Positions 51,677 through 60,641 of a stretch of DNA of 64,000 nt are shown here, in pieces (the stretch's first letter is position 1; each line of letters opens with the position of its first letter). The position numbers and the translations under genes are program-made. Below the pieces are notes generated by a model. It ran no database searches. It saw nothing but the letters and a program-made list of their open reading frames with translations, and was not told the DNA's origin. The stretch is from Bacillota bacterium. GTDB lineage: Bacteria; Bacillota; Clostridia; Acetivibrionales; DSM-1351. The stretch spans positions 77,346-141,345 of the forward strand of contig JAEXFI010000041.1 of NCBI GenBank assembly GCA_023400235.1, read 5' to 3'.

Positions 51677-52276
51677 TTACCGAGATTGACTTTTTTCCTC
51701 ATTCCATACCCTGGACAGAAGTTTTGCCGCTATTACCCCCATTATGGTGGCACACACCGATGCCATCCATATGCATACAATTATTTCAGCCGGCTTTTTA
51801 GAGCCCTCTGCAGTACGCAGAGCAATTATACTGGCAGGTACCAGTTGTATTGCCGCAGTATTCATAACCAGAAACATACACATGGAGTCCGTGGCGGTTT
51901 TCTTGTCTTTGTTCAAGGACTGGAGCTGGCTCATGGCTTTTATTCCCAGAGGGGTGGCAGCATTCCCCAGCCCAAGAAAATTTGCCACCAGATTCATTAC
52001 GATGGCCCCAAGTGCAGGATGATTTTTAGGGATATCCGGGTACAAAAATGTCATAACAGGCCGGACCAACCTGCCTATTCCCGCCACCAATCCGCTTTTT
52101 TCCGCCACCTTCATCAGGCCTGTCCAGAGACACATCACTCCCAGAAGACCTATGCACACGGTTACTGCGGACTGGGCTGAATCCATGGCAGCCTTTGTGA
52201 CCTCATCTATCCTTCCATTAATTATCCCCACTGCAAAGCCTACAAGCAGTAAGCCCATCCATATATAATTAAGCAT
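51677..52276 (-). CDS. spmA: Spore maturation protein SpmA
   Basis: About 199 residues from ATG 52276 (MLNYIWMGLLLVG) with SD GGGAG. Polytopic; family motifs GLMKVAEKSGLV, LVANFLGLGNAATPLGIKAM. Works with SpmB in spore core dehydration; normally expressed in the mother cell or forespore. Upstream 12 nt alternative ATG lacks an SD. Confidence 0.92.
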   Translation of the reverse strand: MLNYIWMGLLLVGFAVGIINGRIDEVTKAAMDSAQSAVTVCIGLLGVMCLWTGLMKVAEKSGLVAGIGRLVRPVMTFLYPDIPKNHPALGAIVMNLVANFLGLGNAATPLGIKAMSQLQSLNKDKKTATDSMCMFLVMNTAAIQLVPASIIALRTAEGSKKPAEIIVCIWMASVCATIMGVIAAKLLSRVWNEEKSQSR

Positions 52277-52595
52277 TTTGTCTCCCATCTACACGCACAG
52301 CGCGTACGCAAATAGTAATGAAAGGCACGCAGTGGCTTTCGTTGCGTGAAATCCACGTTGATTTGCCACATGTATCTTTCACACTAACCGCTCCGTCATT
52401 TATACACTGTCTGCAGGTTTCCCTTATTATATATGTGGACAGAGTAAGATTTATGTTTTCTCATTTAAATTATGCTGCATTTAATGTGTTTTTGAAGTTT
52501 GTTGACCGTAACCTGACACGATTGCAATGCTAGTTCCAGCAATTAGCTTATTAATCAATAAAAGTCAGGCAGCTACTGCTTCACGGCAGTTTTTA
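52277..52595. other. Intergenic region upstream of spmA
   Basis: No supported gene. A 71-codon plus-strand frame at 52318-52533 has no SD and no recognisable product. A weak hairpin ACTGC / GCAGT then TTTTTA lies at about 52577-52597. Confidence 0.4.
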
Positions 52596-52873
52596 TGTCG
52601 AAATTAAATTGCATATTTTGTCGAATAATTGTCGAATATTCTCATGTCTTGCCGTTGAATTCCCAGTATTATTTTTGAAGCTTTGTAATTTTATCTTATG
52701 AAAAAAATATTCATAAAATATTTACATTTGCTTTTTAGCAGGCACCATTCTTTGAAAGGCCTATACCGCCTATATTCCTTATTTTTGCATATTTAAAATT
52801 TTTTAATTTTTTTGTAAAATGAGCGTTGACGTTTATTGGAATTTATGGTATTATAATAACGAAGTTTGTCGAA
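52596..52873 (+). promoter_or_regulatory. abrB promoter region with four Spo0A boxes
   Basis: Promoter TTGACG (52826-52831), 17-bp spacer, TATTAT (52849-52854). Exact TGTCGAA Spo0A boxes at 52596-52602, 52619-52625, 52630-52636 and 52867-52873. The second and third are 11 bp apart, one helical turn; the fourth lies at about +7 to +13 of the transcript, where bound Spo0A~P would block transcription, as at Bacillus abrB. Confidence 0.75.
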
Positions 52874-52905
52874 ATATGAAGTGTATAATTTAGGAGGTTA
52901 TTTTT

Positions 52906-53145
52906 ATGAAATCTACAGGTATTGTAAGAAAAGTTGACGAATTGGGAAGAGTTGTTCTCCCTATCGAATTGCGCAGAACTTTTGATATTGCTGAAAAGGA
53001 TGCATTGGAAATCTATGTTGATGAATCTACTATTATATTAAAGAAGTATGAGCCAGCATGTATCTTCTGCGGAAATGCCAAGGATGTACAGGTATACAAG
53101 GGAAAGAACATATGTCCTGAATGTATGAAAGAATTAAAGAAGTAA
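52906..53145 (+). CDS. abrB: AbrB-family transition-state regulator
   Basis: 79 residues. SpoVT/AbrB swapped-hairpin DNA-binding domain (about 1-48: STGIVRKVDELGRVVLPIELRR) and a zinc ribbon-like end CIFCGNAK…ICPECMKE. Represses stationary-phase genes until Spo0A~P shuts it off. SD TAGGAGG. Followed by a terminator. Confidence 0.95.
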   Translation: MKSTGIVRKVDELGRVVLPIELRRTFDIAEKDALEIYVDESTIILKKYEPACIFCGNAKDVQVYKGKNICPECMKELKK

Positions 53146-53158
53146 TTTTTTAAGCACT

Positions 53159-53187
53159 ATAAAAAGAGCCAAGGCTCTTTTTTTTTG
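53159..53187 (+). terminator. Terminator after abrB
   Basis: Stem AAAAAGAGCC / GGCTCTTTTT and a long T-run. Confidence 0.9.
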
Positions 53188-53235
53188 CCCAAAATTGATT
53201 ATGCCTGGTTATTCTTTAGCACAAATGCTGAGAGT

Positions 53236-54069
53236 TTATTTTTTCATAACCGAATTATAAACATCTCTTTTGTTCATTCCCCTGTCTTCCGCCACCTTCT
53301 TTATTGCCTCCTTTTTTGAAAGGCCCTCACCTGTATACCTTTCCACATGCTCCTCAATACTTATGTCAGCAAATTTATCCATCTCCTGTTCCAGTAGCAC
53401 CTTTTGATCCTGGCCTTCAACGACCACAACAAACTCACCCTTGGGAGCTTCCGACTGATACCTTTCGGCTGCCTGGGACAGATTGCATCTTATTACCTCT
53501 TCATACCGTTTGGTAAGTTCCCTGGCAAGGGCTATCCGCCTATCTCCCCAGGCATTGTACATATCCTTGAGGGTATAGGGAAGCTTATGGGGAGCCTCAT
53601 AAAATATTATTGTCCTGGTTTCGTCTTTAAGCTGTCTTAGCCTCTCCTGCCGGATTCTCTTGTTCATGGGAAGAAAGCCTTCAAATACAAACCTTCCCGT
53701 TGGCAGCCCTGATATGACCATTCCCGTGACTGCCGCCACAGGTCCGGGTATCATTGTCACCTTTACCTCATTTTCTATGCAAAGCCTTACCAAATCCTCA
53801 CCGGGATCGGATATTCCAGGGGTACCGGCATCCGATACCAATGCAATGTCTTTTCCCTGCAGCAGTTGCTCAATCAGATAATTGCCCTTTACTATCTTAT
53901 TGTGCTCATAATAGCTTACCAGTGGTTTTTTTATTTCAAAGTGGTTCAGCAGTTTTATTGTCTGCCTGGTGTCCTCCGCAGCTATGAGCTCCACTTCCTT
54001 CAAGGTGTTGATTGCTCTTATGGTTATGTCCTGAAGATTTCCGATTGGTGTGGCAACCAGATACAGCAT
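53236..54069 (-). CDS. rsmI: 16S rRNA 2'-O-methyltransferase RsmI
   Basis: About 277 residues, TIM-like tetrapyrrole methylase fold. Motifs: LYLVATPIGNLQDITIRA, AEDTRQTIKLLNHF, LVSDAGTPGISDPG, IPGPVAAVTGMVISGLPTGRF, FYEAPHKL. Methylates C1402 of 16S rRNA. Start ATG 54069 with GGGGA; a TTG at 54087 is an alternative. Overlap-free neighbour of trmN6. Confidence 0.95.
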   Translation of the reverse strand: MLYLVATPIGNLQDITIRAINTLKEVELIAAEDTRQTIKLLNHFEIKKPLVSYYEHNKIVKGNYLIEQLLQGKDIALVSDAGTPGISDPGEDLVRLCIENEVKVTMIPGPVAAVTGMVISGLPTGRFVFEGFLPMNKRIRQERLRQLKDETRTIIFYEAPHKLPYTLKDMYNAWGDRRIALARELTKRYEEVIRCNLSQAAERYQSEAPKGEFVVVVEGQDQKVLLEQEMDKFADISIEEHVERYTGEGLSKKEAIKKVAEDRGMNKRDVYNSVMKK

Positions 54070-54111
54070 TCCTTTTTCCCCGTCCAAGTTTCTCTTCCTT
54101 CCTGGCTTTTC

Positions 54112-54846
54112 TTACCTGCCATAAATTCTATTTATCTCCTGGGAATATGTCCCGTCGGCATTATATACATACAGGGGCTCCATCACCTTAAGTTCGGGCT
54201 TTCCGCCTCGGCTCCCCTTTATCAGTATCATTGTGGGTTTCTTGAAGGGCTTGGGATGAACCATCCTCAAATACTTGGGCTCAATGCCGAAGCTCCTCAT
54301 ACACCATACTATGTCAGCCAGTCTTTCAGGCCTGTGTACCATTGCCAGCTGTCCTCCGGGAGCAAGCAGAGCTCCCGCCGCCTCTACAACATCCTCCAGC
54401 GTACACAGTATCTCATGTCTTGATATAGCCTTGCTGTCACGAGGATTTACAAGTCCGCAGCCTTTGTTTGTATAGGGTGGATTTGATACCACTACATCGA
54501 AGCTGGACTTTCCAAAATACCTGCTATATTCCTTTACATCTCCGCATATTATTTCAACCCTGTTTTCAAGGCCGTTGAGGCTCACACTTCTTGAAGCCAT
54601 TTCTGCTACAGTCTCCTGTATTTCCAACCCCACAACAGCCGACGCCTGTGTTTTGCCTGCCAGCAAAATTGGTATTATGCCTGTGCCCGTCCCTATGTCC
54701 AGAACTCTGTGCCTCTTTTTAACATCTGCAAAATCAGACAGTAACACTGCATCCACTCCAAAGCAAAAGGCCTTTGGGTCTTGTATGAGCTTTAGCCCGT
54801 TGAGCTGCAAATCATCTACTCTTTCATTGTCTTTTATCTCTACCAT
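54112..54846 (-). CDS. yabB: tRNA1(Val) adenine-37 N6-methyltransferase-like (TrmN6/YabB)
   Basis: 244 residues, Rossmann methyltransferase with SAM site VLDIGTGTGIIPILL and catalytic VVSNPPYTNKG. Syntenic with Bacillus yabB. Shared synteny argues for tRNA modification; substrate not proven. YazA (GIY-YIG) that follows in Bacillus is not present. Confidence 0.85.
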   Translation of the reverse strand: MVEIKDNERVDDLQLNGLKLIQDPKAFCFGVDAVLLSDFADVKKRHRVLDIGTGTGIIPILLAGKTQASAVVGLEIQETVAEMASRSVSLNGLENRVEIICGDVKEYSRYFGKSSFDVVVSNPPYTNKGCGLVNPRDSKAISRHEILCTLEDVVEAAGALLAPGGQLAMVHRPERLADIVWCMRSFGIEPKYLRMVHPKPFKKPTMILIKGSRGGKPELKVMEPLYVYNADGTYSQEINRIYGR

Positions 54847-54938
54847 GAAAACTGCTTCCTTAGTAAAAAATTATTTCCTGTTATATCAATAGGTATAACC
54901 TGTAAATATTGCTTTCTCTAACCTTGGTACAATATGCT

Positions 54939-54983
54939 GAAAAAAAGGTCAGATAAAGGCATTATGGCCTTTATCTGACCTTC
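54939..54983 (-). terminator. Terminator after the ferredoxin gene
   Basis: Sixteen-base stem AAGGTCAGATAAAGGC / GCCTTTATCTGACCTT with a T-run on the minus strand. Confidence 0.9.
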
Positions 54984-54995
54984 ATTACACAAAAA

Positions 54996-55166
54996 CTATT
55001 GCTGTTGAGGAGCATCAACAGGACATACGTTAGCACAAGCGCCGCACTCAATGCAAGCATCAGCGTCTATTACATATACGCTATCACCAGCAGCTATACA
55101 GGATACTGGGCATTCTGATTCACATGCTCCACAGCTGATGCATGATTCATTAATTAAATATGCCAT
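54996..55166 (-). CDS. 2[4Fe-4S] ferredoxin
   Basis: 56 residues beginning MAYLINESC with two CxxCxxCxxxCP clusters: CISCGACESECP and CIECGACANVCP. The classical clostridial electron carrier linking pyruvate:ferredoxin oxidoreductase, hydrogenase and nitrogenase. SD AGGAGG before ATG 55166. Monocistronic, between yaaT and yabB where Bacillus has yabA. Confidence 0.95.
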   Translation of the reverse strand: MAYLINESCISCGACESECPVSCIAAGDSVYVIDADACIECGACANVCPVDAPQQQ

Positions 55167-55316
55167 TTTAAAAACACCTCCTAGTATTTAAGAAAAAACA
55201 AGTCTTTGAAACATGTTTTTCGCTCTTATTTTACCACCATTTATTGCAAATGACAAACTAAATTCAATATTTTTTTATTTGTCAAGGCCTTTATCAAGAC
55301 CTAGACTAAAAAACCT

Positions 55317-56192
55317 TTAATCCTCCAACTGCTTTAACGCTTCCAGGTCAATATCCATGTCATCGTGCGCAGCCGCATTCCTTATGAGCTTGACTTCGCC
55401 TTCTTTGAAATTGTACACTCTCAGCTCGGTCTCCTTGCCGATATCCAGCTTTATCTTAAGTATTTCCTTAAGAAGATTTACTTCCACTACAGTTCCCTGT
55501 CCCTCAGGGGTCTCAACAATTGCACCTGTTTTAGGAACTCTGTCCAACAAATCCTCATAGGCTTCCTGCTCATATTTCAGACAGCACATAAGCCGTCCGC
55601 AGGTTCCTGATATCTTTGTGGGATTCAGTGAAAGAGACTGTTCCTTTGCCATTTTTATTGAAACGGGCTGGAATTCACCCAAAAAAGAATTGCAGCAGAG
55701 GACTCTCCCGCAGATTCCAATCCCGCCCATCATTTTGGACTCATCCCGGACACCTATCTGCCTAAGCTCTATTCTTGTCTTAAATACTGCCGCCAAATCC
55801 TTTACAAGCTCTCTGAAATCCACTCTGCCATCGGCAGTAAAATAGAAGAGCACCTTGTTGTTGTCAAAGGTATATTCTACATCAATAAGCTTCATGTCCA
55901 GCTTATGGTCGCCTATCTTTTGCAGGCATATGCTGTAAGCATCCTTTTCCTTCCTGTCATTGTCCGCAGCATGGGCAATATCTTCGTCGGTTGCAAGGCG
56001 TATGACCTTCTTGAGAGGAGCTACTATTTCCGACTCTTCAACCTCCCTGTTAGGCACAACCACAAGTCCGAATTCTATTCCCCTGGCAGTCTCTACTATT
56101 ACATTTTTGTTCAAATCTATAACCAGCTCTCCGGGATCGAAATAATAAATCTTCCCGGCTGTTTTAAACCTGACTCCAACAACTTTTACCAT
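55317..56192 (-). CDS. yaaT: PSP1-domain protein YaaT (stage 0 sporulation)
   Basis: About 291 residues. PSP1 domain with Cys-rich CGRVLCCNSFLGEF and GTCGRLMCCLKYEQ. In Bacillus YaaT forms the Y-complex with RicF and RicA (phosphorelay, RNase Y specificity). Start ATG 56192 with AAAGGAA; the upstream in-frame extension of seven codons is not needed. Confidence 0.92.
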   Translation of the reverse strand: MVKVVGVRFKTAGKIYYFDPGELVIDLNKNVIVETARGIEFGLVVVPNREVEESEIVAPLKKVIRLATDEDIAHAADNDRKEKDAYSICLQKIGDHKLDMKLIDVEYTFDNNKVLFYFTADGRVDFRELVKDLAAVFKTRIELRQIGVRDESKMMGGIGICGRVLCCNSFLGEFQPVSIKMAKEQSLSLNPTKISGTCGRLMCCLKYEQEAYEDLLDRVPKTGAIVETPEGQGTVVEVNLLKEILKIKLDIGKETELRVYNFKEGEVKLIRNAAAHDDMDIDLEALKQLED

Positions 56193-56218
56193 TAATAAAT
56201 TCCTTTCTATCAATACAC

Positions 56219-57196
56219 CTAAGAATTCTTATAGACATAAGAGTCTTTTATTTTCATCAGCATTACTTCTATTGCCAACTGAAAGTTTGCATTGTATTCA
56301 AGTCCCCTTTTGGCACTCCAAACTGCAGCAACGCACTTCAAAAGACAAGAAAGCTTCAAATTTGCGTTCTCAATTATCATATCTTTTTTATCGGAATTAA
56401 TCAATATGTTATAATTCAAGGTCTGATTATATATGATTATATCCCTGAAAAACAGAAGCATTATTTTTAATATAAATTCTATCTTGTCTGAATTCTTTTC
56501 AAATAATTCATATGTTTTAAAAACATCGCCCTTATCCGAAACAAGCAGTTGGTTTACAGAGTGCATTATTTCATTTCTGGTATCAAGGTAATCAGGCGAT
56601 TGGCCCAGCTCAAGGGCCGTGCCCACTACACCGTCGGCATAGGATATGATAAAATCCCATTCAGGCCTTCTACCTCCGTATTTTTCCGTGAGGATACAGA
56701 GTATTTCTTCATCCGACAGCTTGTCAAACAAAATCCTCCGGCATCTTGACCTGACTGTTTGCGTCACCGAGGCCGAAGACTGCACCGTCAGTATGAAAAC
56801 CACATACCGGGGAGGTTCCTCCAGGGATTTGAGCAAAGCATTTTGAGCTTGTACCGTCATGCTGTCCGCATCATTGATAACTATAACTTTATATCTTGAA
56901 TAAAGGGGTTTTATAACCAACCCCTTTAAAATACTTCTTATTTCATCAACTGCTATACTCTTATCCTTTAAATAAATTTCCTGAAAATCAGGATTGGAAC
57001 CTTCTGCAAACAAGCGACAGGATTGACACTGGCAGCAATGCCCCAAACCTTTTTCGCACAAGAGCATTGAGGCAAATGTCAAAGCCGTTTCTCTCTTGCC
57101 TATGCCATCAGGCCCTTCAAATATATAGGCATGGCTCACACTATTTGTTTCCATTGTTTTTTGCAAGCCTTCCAGTATTTTTTTATGCCCTAACAT
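56219..57196 (-). CDS. holB: DNA polymerase III delta' subunit HolB
   Basis: 325 residues, clamp-loader AAA+ subunit. Walker A-like GPDGIGKRETALT, zinc module CQCQSCRLFAEGSNPDF, SRC motif TVRSRCRRI. The start ATG 57196 is the final base triplet of repeat copy C; no other SD is nearer than GGA in CATGGAAAT. Confidence 0.9.
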   Translation of the reverse strand: MLGHKKILEGLQKTMETNSVSHAYIFEGPDGIGKRETALTFASMLLCEKGLGHCCQCQSCRLFAEGSNPDFQEIYLKDKSIAVDEIRSILKGLVIKPLYSRYKVIVINDADSMTVQAQNALLKSLEEPPRYVVFILTVQSSASVTQTVRSRCRRILFDKLSDEEILCILTEKYGGRRPEWDFIISYADGVVGTALELGQSPDYLDTRNEIMHSVNQLLVSDKGDVFKTYELFEKNSDKIEFILKIMLLFFRDIIIYNQTLNYNILINSDKKDMIIENANLKLSCLLKCVAAVWSAKRGLEYNANFQLAIEVMLMKIKDSYVYKNS

Positions 57197-57302
57197 AATT
57201 ATTTCCATGCCCCCACTTCGCACAAAACTCCATGAAAGTCACGGCATGGAATCGGTGCCACATTTTTATCTGTATCAAAATTTCTATTAACCTTCTCTCC
57301 AT
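57194..57302 (-). repeat. Leader-type repeat, copy C, abutting holB
   Basis: Nearly identical to copy A from AGATAAAAATGTGGCACC to the start codon. 9-bp stem TTCCATGCC / GGCATGGAA. The purine-rich head reads GGAGAGAAGGTT. Between yaaR and holB where Bacillus has only a short spacer. Confidence 0.85.
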
Positions 57303-57388
57303 CCTGCTGGCGCCCGCTCCAACCACTAATGATAAAAAGCTTGTTTCCAGCCATTAAAGCTCCCGGCACAGACGGCTTGCCCAAAAAA

Positions 57389-57850
57389 CTAGAGCAGCAA
57401 ATCTAAAATCAAGCCCCTTATATCATCAAGTTTTTTCAGTATACTGAGATTATCCTGCTCTGACTTGATGACCTCATTTGTAAGCTCAATAAGCTCGTCA
57501 TTAATTTTCTTGATTATTGCATATACTCTGTGTCTGCCCCGTCTGTCCAGGAAGCTTTTCTTTGTGAAGCTGTGGGAATGTGAAACAGCCTCGTCCAGAA
57601 ATTCTGAAATAAGCTGCTTGTAAACCTTAAGATCCCTTATGTCGGCCTTTTTCTCAAGTTTTTTACCCTGGCTCTGAATCTTGTCCGCCAATACCCTTAT
57701 TCGTTCCTCGTAATTTTGAAATTCCATCTTTTTAAGGGTAGCAGAAAAAGCCACATCTCTTTCATTTCTTATAGCCCTTTCATCCCTTCCGGGGATTGCA
57801 TTTATCCCGGAGGGATTCTTTGATGCATCCTGTATCTTAATGGCAAACAC
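57389..57850 (-). CDS. yaaR: YaaR family protein (DUF327)
   Basis: 153 residues, mostly helical. Family text LISEFLDEAVSHSHSFTKKSFLDRRGRHRVYAIIKKI. Function unknown; conserved between yaaQ and holB in spore formers. Confidence 0.9.
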   Translation of the reverse strand: MFAIKIQDASKNPSGINAIPGRDERAIRNERDVAFSATLKKMEFQNYEERIRVLADKIQSQGKKLEKKADIRDLKVYKQLISEFLDEAVSHSHSFTKKSFLDRRGRHRVYAIIKKINDELIELTNEVIKSEQDNLSILKKLDDIRGLILDLLL

Positions 57851-57901
57851 ATCCTTACTGTCATAACAATAAATTGTTTTATTTTACATTGCCGTTCTGG
57901 A

Positions 57902-58240
57902 CTACACCTTGTGGAACTTCTCAACATCCACCACAAATATTGTCGCTCCTCCCACTGTAACCTCAACAGGGTACGGCATATACATACCATTCATACCGTT
58001 CATTCCCCCAGGTGTTGCAGGAGTATTAATTACCTGTTTTCTGCTCTTTGACTTCTTCTCAATTATGGCGAATACCTCATCCAGCTTCTCTTCATCCACA
58101 CCCACTAAAAGCGTTGTATTTCCCGCTTTGAGGAAACCTCCCGATGAACACATTTTTGTGACTCCGAAGCCGTTTTTGTTGAGTTCCTCCATAACCTTGC
58201 TGCCATCCTCATCATGGACAATCGCAAATACCAGTTTCAT
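57902..58240 (-). CDS. darA: Cyclic di-AMP receptor DarA/PstA (YaaQ)
   Basis: About 112 residues, PII-like c-di-AMP binding trimer. MKLVFAIVHDEDGSKVMEEL, FLKAGNTTLLVGVDEEK, and a Gly/Met-rich T-loop GGMNGMNGMYMPYP. Start ATG 58240 with AAAGGAGG. Together with khtT it gives two likely c-di-AMP targets in the window. Confidence 0.93.
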   Translation of the reverse strand: MKLVFAIVHDEDGSKVMEELNKNGFGVTKMCSSGGFLKAGNTTLLVGVDEEKLDEVFAIIEKKSKSRKQVINTPATPGGMNGMNGMYMPYPVEVTVGGATIFVVDVEKFHKV

Positions 58241-58261
58241 AGTAAAACCTCCTTTTATCAA

Positions 58262-58882
58262 TTAGAATAATTCATCAATATACTCATTTATCTGAGCTGA
58301 AATCTCTTGAATGGACCTGGTGGCATCAATGGTCTTTATTCTGTCGGGATACAGTATGGACAGTTTTTTGTATCCATCATATACCCGCCTGTGAAAATCC
58401 AGTTTTTCCTGTTCAATGCGGTCGGCACCAGTTGAATTTATCCGCCTTCTTATTGAGATTTCAGGGTCTATATCAAGAAAAAAGGTTATATCCGGTACAG
58501 TTCCGTTAATGGCAATGCGGTTTACATCAGCAATGATTTTTAAGTCCATGCCTCTTCCTCCGCCCTGATATGCATAGCTGGAATCCACATACCTGTCACA
58601 AATAACTATCTTGCCGGCTCTAATCGCCGGGTCTATTACTTCAGCCACATGCTGCGCCCTGGAGGCAGCATACAGAATCATTTCCGTAAGAGGTACAATC
58701 TCCTTGTTTTCCGGTTCCAGTATGATGTCCCTTATTATTTCGCTTACTCTGGTTCCGCCGGGTTCACGGGACAGCACCACCTGTCGCTCTTTGGTTCTCA
58801 TATATTCTTCAAGTAACTTGATCTGTGTTGTTTTCCCCGAGCCGTCAGTGCCTTCAAAAGTAATAAATAAACCTTTCTCCAT
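58262..58882 (-). CDS. tmk: Thymidylate kinase
   Basis: 206 residues. P-loop FEGTDGSGKTTQ, DR motif CDRYVDSSYAYQG, and LID-region RINSTGADRIEQE. dTMP to dTDP. 21 bp upstream of darA. Confidence 0.96.
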   Translation of the reverse strand: MEKGLFITFEGTDGSGKTTQIKLLEEYMRTKERQVVLSREPGGTRVSEIIRDIILEPENKEIVPLTEMILYAASRAQHVAEVIDPAIRAGKIVICDRYVDSSYAYQGGGRGMDLKIIADVNRIAINGTVPDITFFLDIDPEISIRRRINSTGADRIEQEKLDFHRRVYDGYKKLSILYPDRIKTIDATRSIQEISAQINEYIDELF

Positions 58883-59019
58883 TTGCTGTATCCTCTCAAA
58901 CCATTTGGAATAAAATCGTCCGTAATATATTCACAATATACTCATACGCTTGTATAACTTATTATAACATAACATCCTCTAATCTCTTTATAAAATCGTA
59001 TTATTTTGACGGCTGCTTT

Positions 59020-60489
59020 TTATTGCCCGTTACTTCTCACAACCCCGATACTGCCGTCGGCTCCCATTCCGCTTACCTTGCCCCCTGCCGAAATAATATC
59101 CCTGATATATTCCACTGTCAGACTGCTTATAATTTCTCCCGGGTATAGAACCGGTATTCCAGGAGGGTATGGGGTGACTATGTCAGCACAAATCCTGCCC
59201 ACGGAAGAATCCAGCCGGATGCCTTCCTTGTCCAGGGAGTATGCCTTCCATGGCGGCAGCTCCTGTGAACCGCTCACCAGCTTACTGTTATACTCCCTTA
59301 TTACAGCCCTTATTTGTGTGGAGACACCTTGCTCTCTTTCATGGTATGCCAGGCCTTTCATGGAACTCAGCTCCTTCAAGGCTTCCAGCAGCTTATTCAT
59401 GCTCTCCCGGTTGTCTGCCACGGTGGTTATTAATACAAGGTTCTCAAAGTCAGCCATTTCAACCTGTGTACCCAAACGCTCCCTCAGCAGCTTTTCTGCA
59501 GAATACCCGCTGATACCCAGTCCCTTTACACTTATCACCAATCTGGTGGGGTCCTGTACAGAATTTATACCCACATTCCCTGACTGTAAAACCTTATAGG
59601 CTCCGTCCTTCCCCAATTCCTCCACAAACCCTGGGTTGATGTCAATAAGTGTTTCAAGCCGATCCCGGCCTTCCCGCTCCATTATTTCTCTGGCAATATC
59701 AAGATACGACATAATAATATACGAAGGACTGGAGGATTGAAGCATTGCAAGGTTAAAGGACAGCTTGTCAATATCAGGCCTGTCTCCCTTTACATGCAAA
59801 TAGGCCCCCTGTGTTACCGCAGGTAAGGTTTTATGTGCGCTTTGAATACATATATCGGCACCTGCGCTCAAGGCAGACTGCGGCAGCCTGTCACTGAAGG
59901 CCAGATGCGCACCGTGGGCCTCATCAACTATCAAAATTTTTCCCCAGGCGTGTACAATACTGCTTATTTTCTCAATGCTGCAGCATATTCCGTAATAATT
60001 GGGGCGGGTTATAAGCACCGCAGCAGCGTCAGGATTTGTCCGGAGGGCATTCTCAATACTTTCCGGCGTTATTTCTCCCGGTATGGAAAATTCCTCATTA
60101 AACTCCGGGTATACATATACAGGCTCTGCTCCGGATAAAATCAGGCCAGAGGCCACCGATCTGTGGGAATCCCTGCCCACAATCAATTTCTGCCCTCTGG
60201 TGCATACGCTCATGATTGCCGCCTGCACACCGCAGGTTGAACCGTTCACCAGGAAAAAGGTGTTATCCGCCCCAAAGGCCATGGCAGCCTTTATCTGGGC
60301 GGCCTTAATGATTCCCTGTGGGTCATGGAGGTTATCGGTTCCTTCAACCTCAGTTACATCAAGCTGCAGCAGGTTCTGCGCAAGCTCATGAGGCACTCCC
60401 CTTCCCAGCTTGTGTCCTGGCATGTGGAAGATATTCAGTTTCTCCTCTGCATAACTGCGCAGGTAGTTATATATGGGTGTATTATACAT
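59020..60489 (-). CDS. Orn/Lys/Arg decarboxylase family PLP enzyme (YaaO-like)
   Basis: 489 residues, fold I decarboxylase. PLP Lys in SAHKTLPAVTQGAY; STCGVQAAIMSV phosphate loop; DEAHGAHLAF. Sits upstream of tmk, as yaaO does in Bacillus, so arginine or lysine decarboxylation for polyamines is likely, but the substrate is not fixed. Start preceded by AACGGGAG. Confidence 0.9.
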   Translation of the reverse strand: MYNTPIYNYLRSYAEEKLNIFHMPGHKLGRGVPHELAQNLLQLDVTEVEGTDNLHDPQGIIKAAQIKAAMAFGADNTFFLVNGSTCGVQAAIMSVCTRGQKLIVGRDSHRSVASGLILSGAEPVYVYPEFNEEFSIPGEITPESIENALRTNPDAAAVLITRPNYYGICCSIEKISSIVHAWGKILIVDEAHGAHLAFSDRLPQSALSAGADICIQSAHKTLPAVTQGAYLHVKGDRPDIDKLSFNLAMLQSSSPSYIIMSYLDIAREIMEREGRDRLETLIDINPGFVEELGKDGAYKVLQSGNVGINSVQDPTRLVISVKGLGISGYSAEKLLRERLGTQVEMADFENLVLITTVADNRESMNKLLEALKELSSMKGLAYHEREQGVSTQIRAVIREYNSKLVSGSQELPPWKAYSLDKEGIRLDSSVGRICADIVTPYPPGIPVLYPGEIISSLTVEYIRDIISAGGKVSGMGADGSIGVVRSNGQ

Positions 60490-60641
60490 TGGGTTGACGG
60501 CTCCCGTTTTGTTAAAATTCTTTAAAGCTACATTTCATTATTAACCATATGCATATATGTGTCAACAATACCAATTTGCAGCAGGCAGCTAAAACTTTTC
60601 TCCCGTATATTCCGGAAAATAACGCTGCCTGGCTGCAGGCA

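Noticed and set aside
52318..52533. 71-codon plus-strand frame between spmA and abrB
   Set aside because: No SD, no recognisable product, composition like intergenic DNA.
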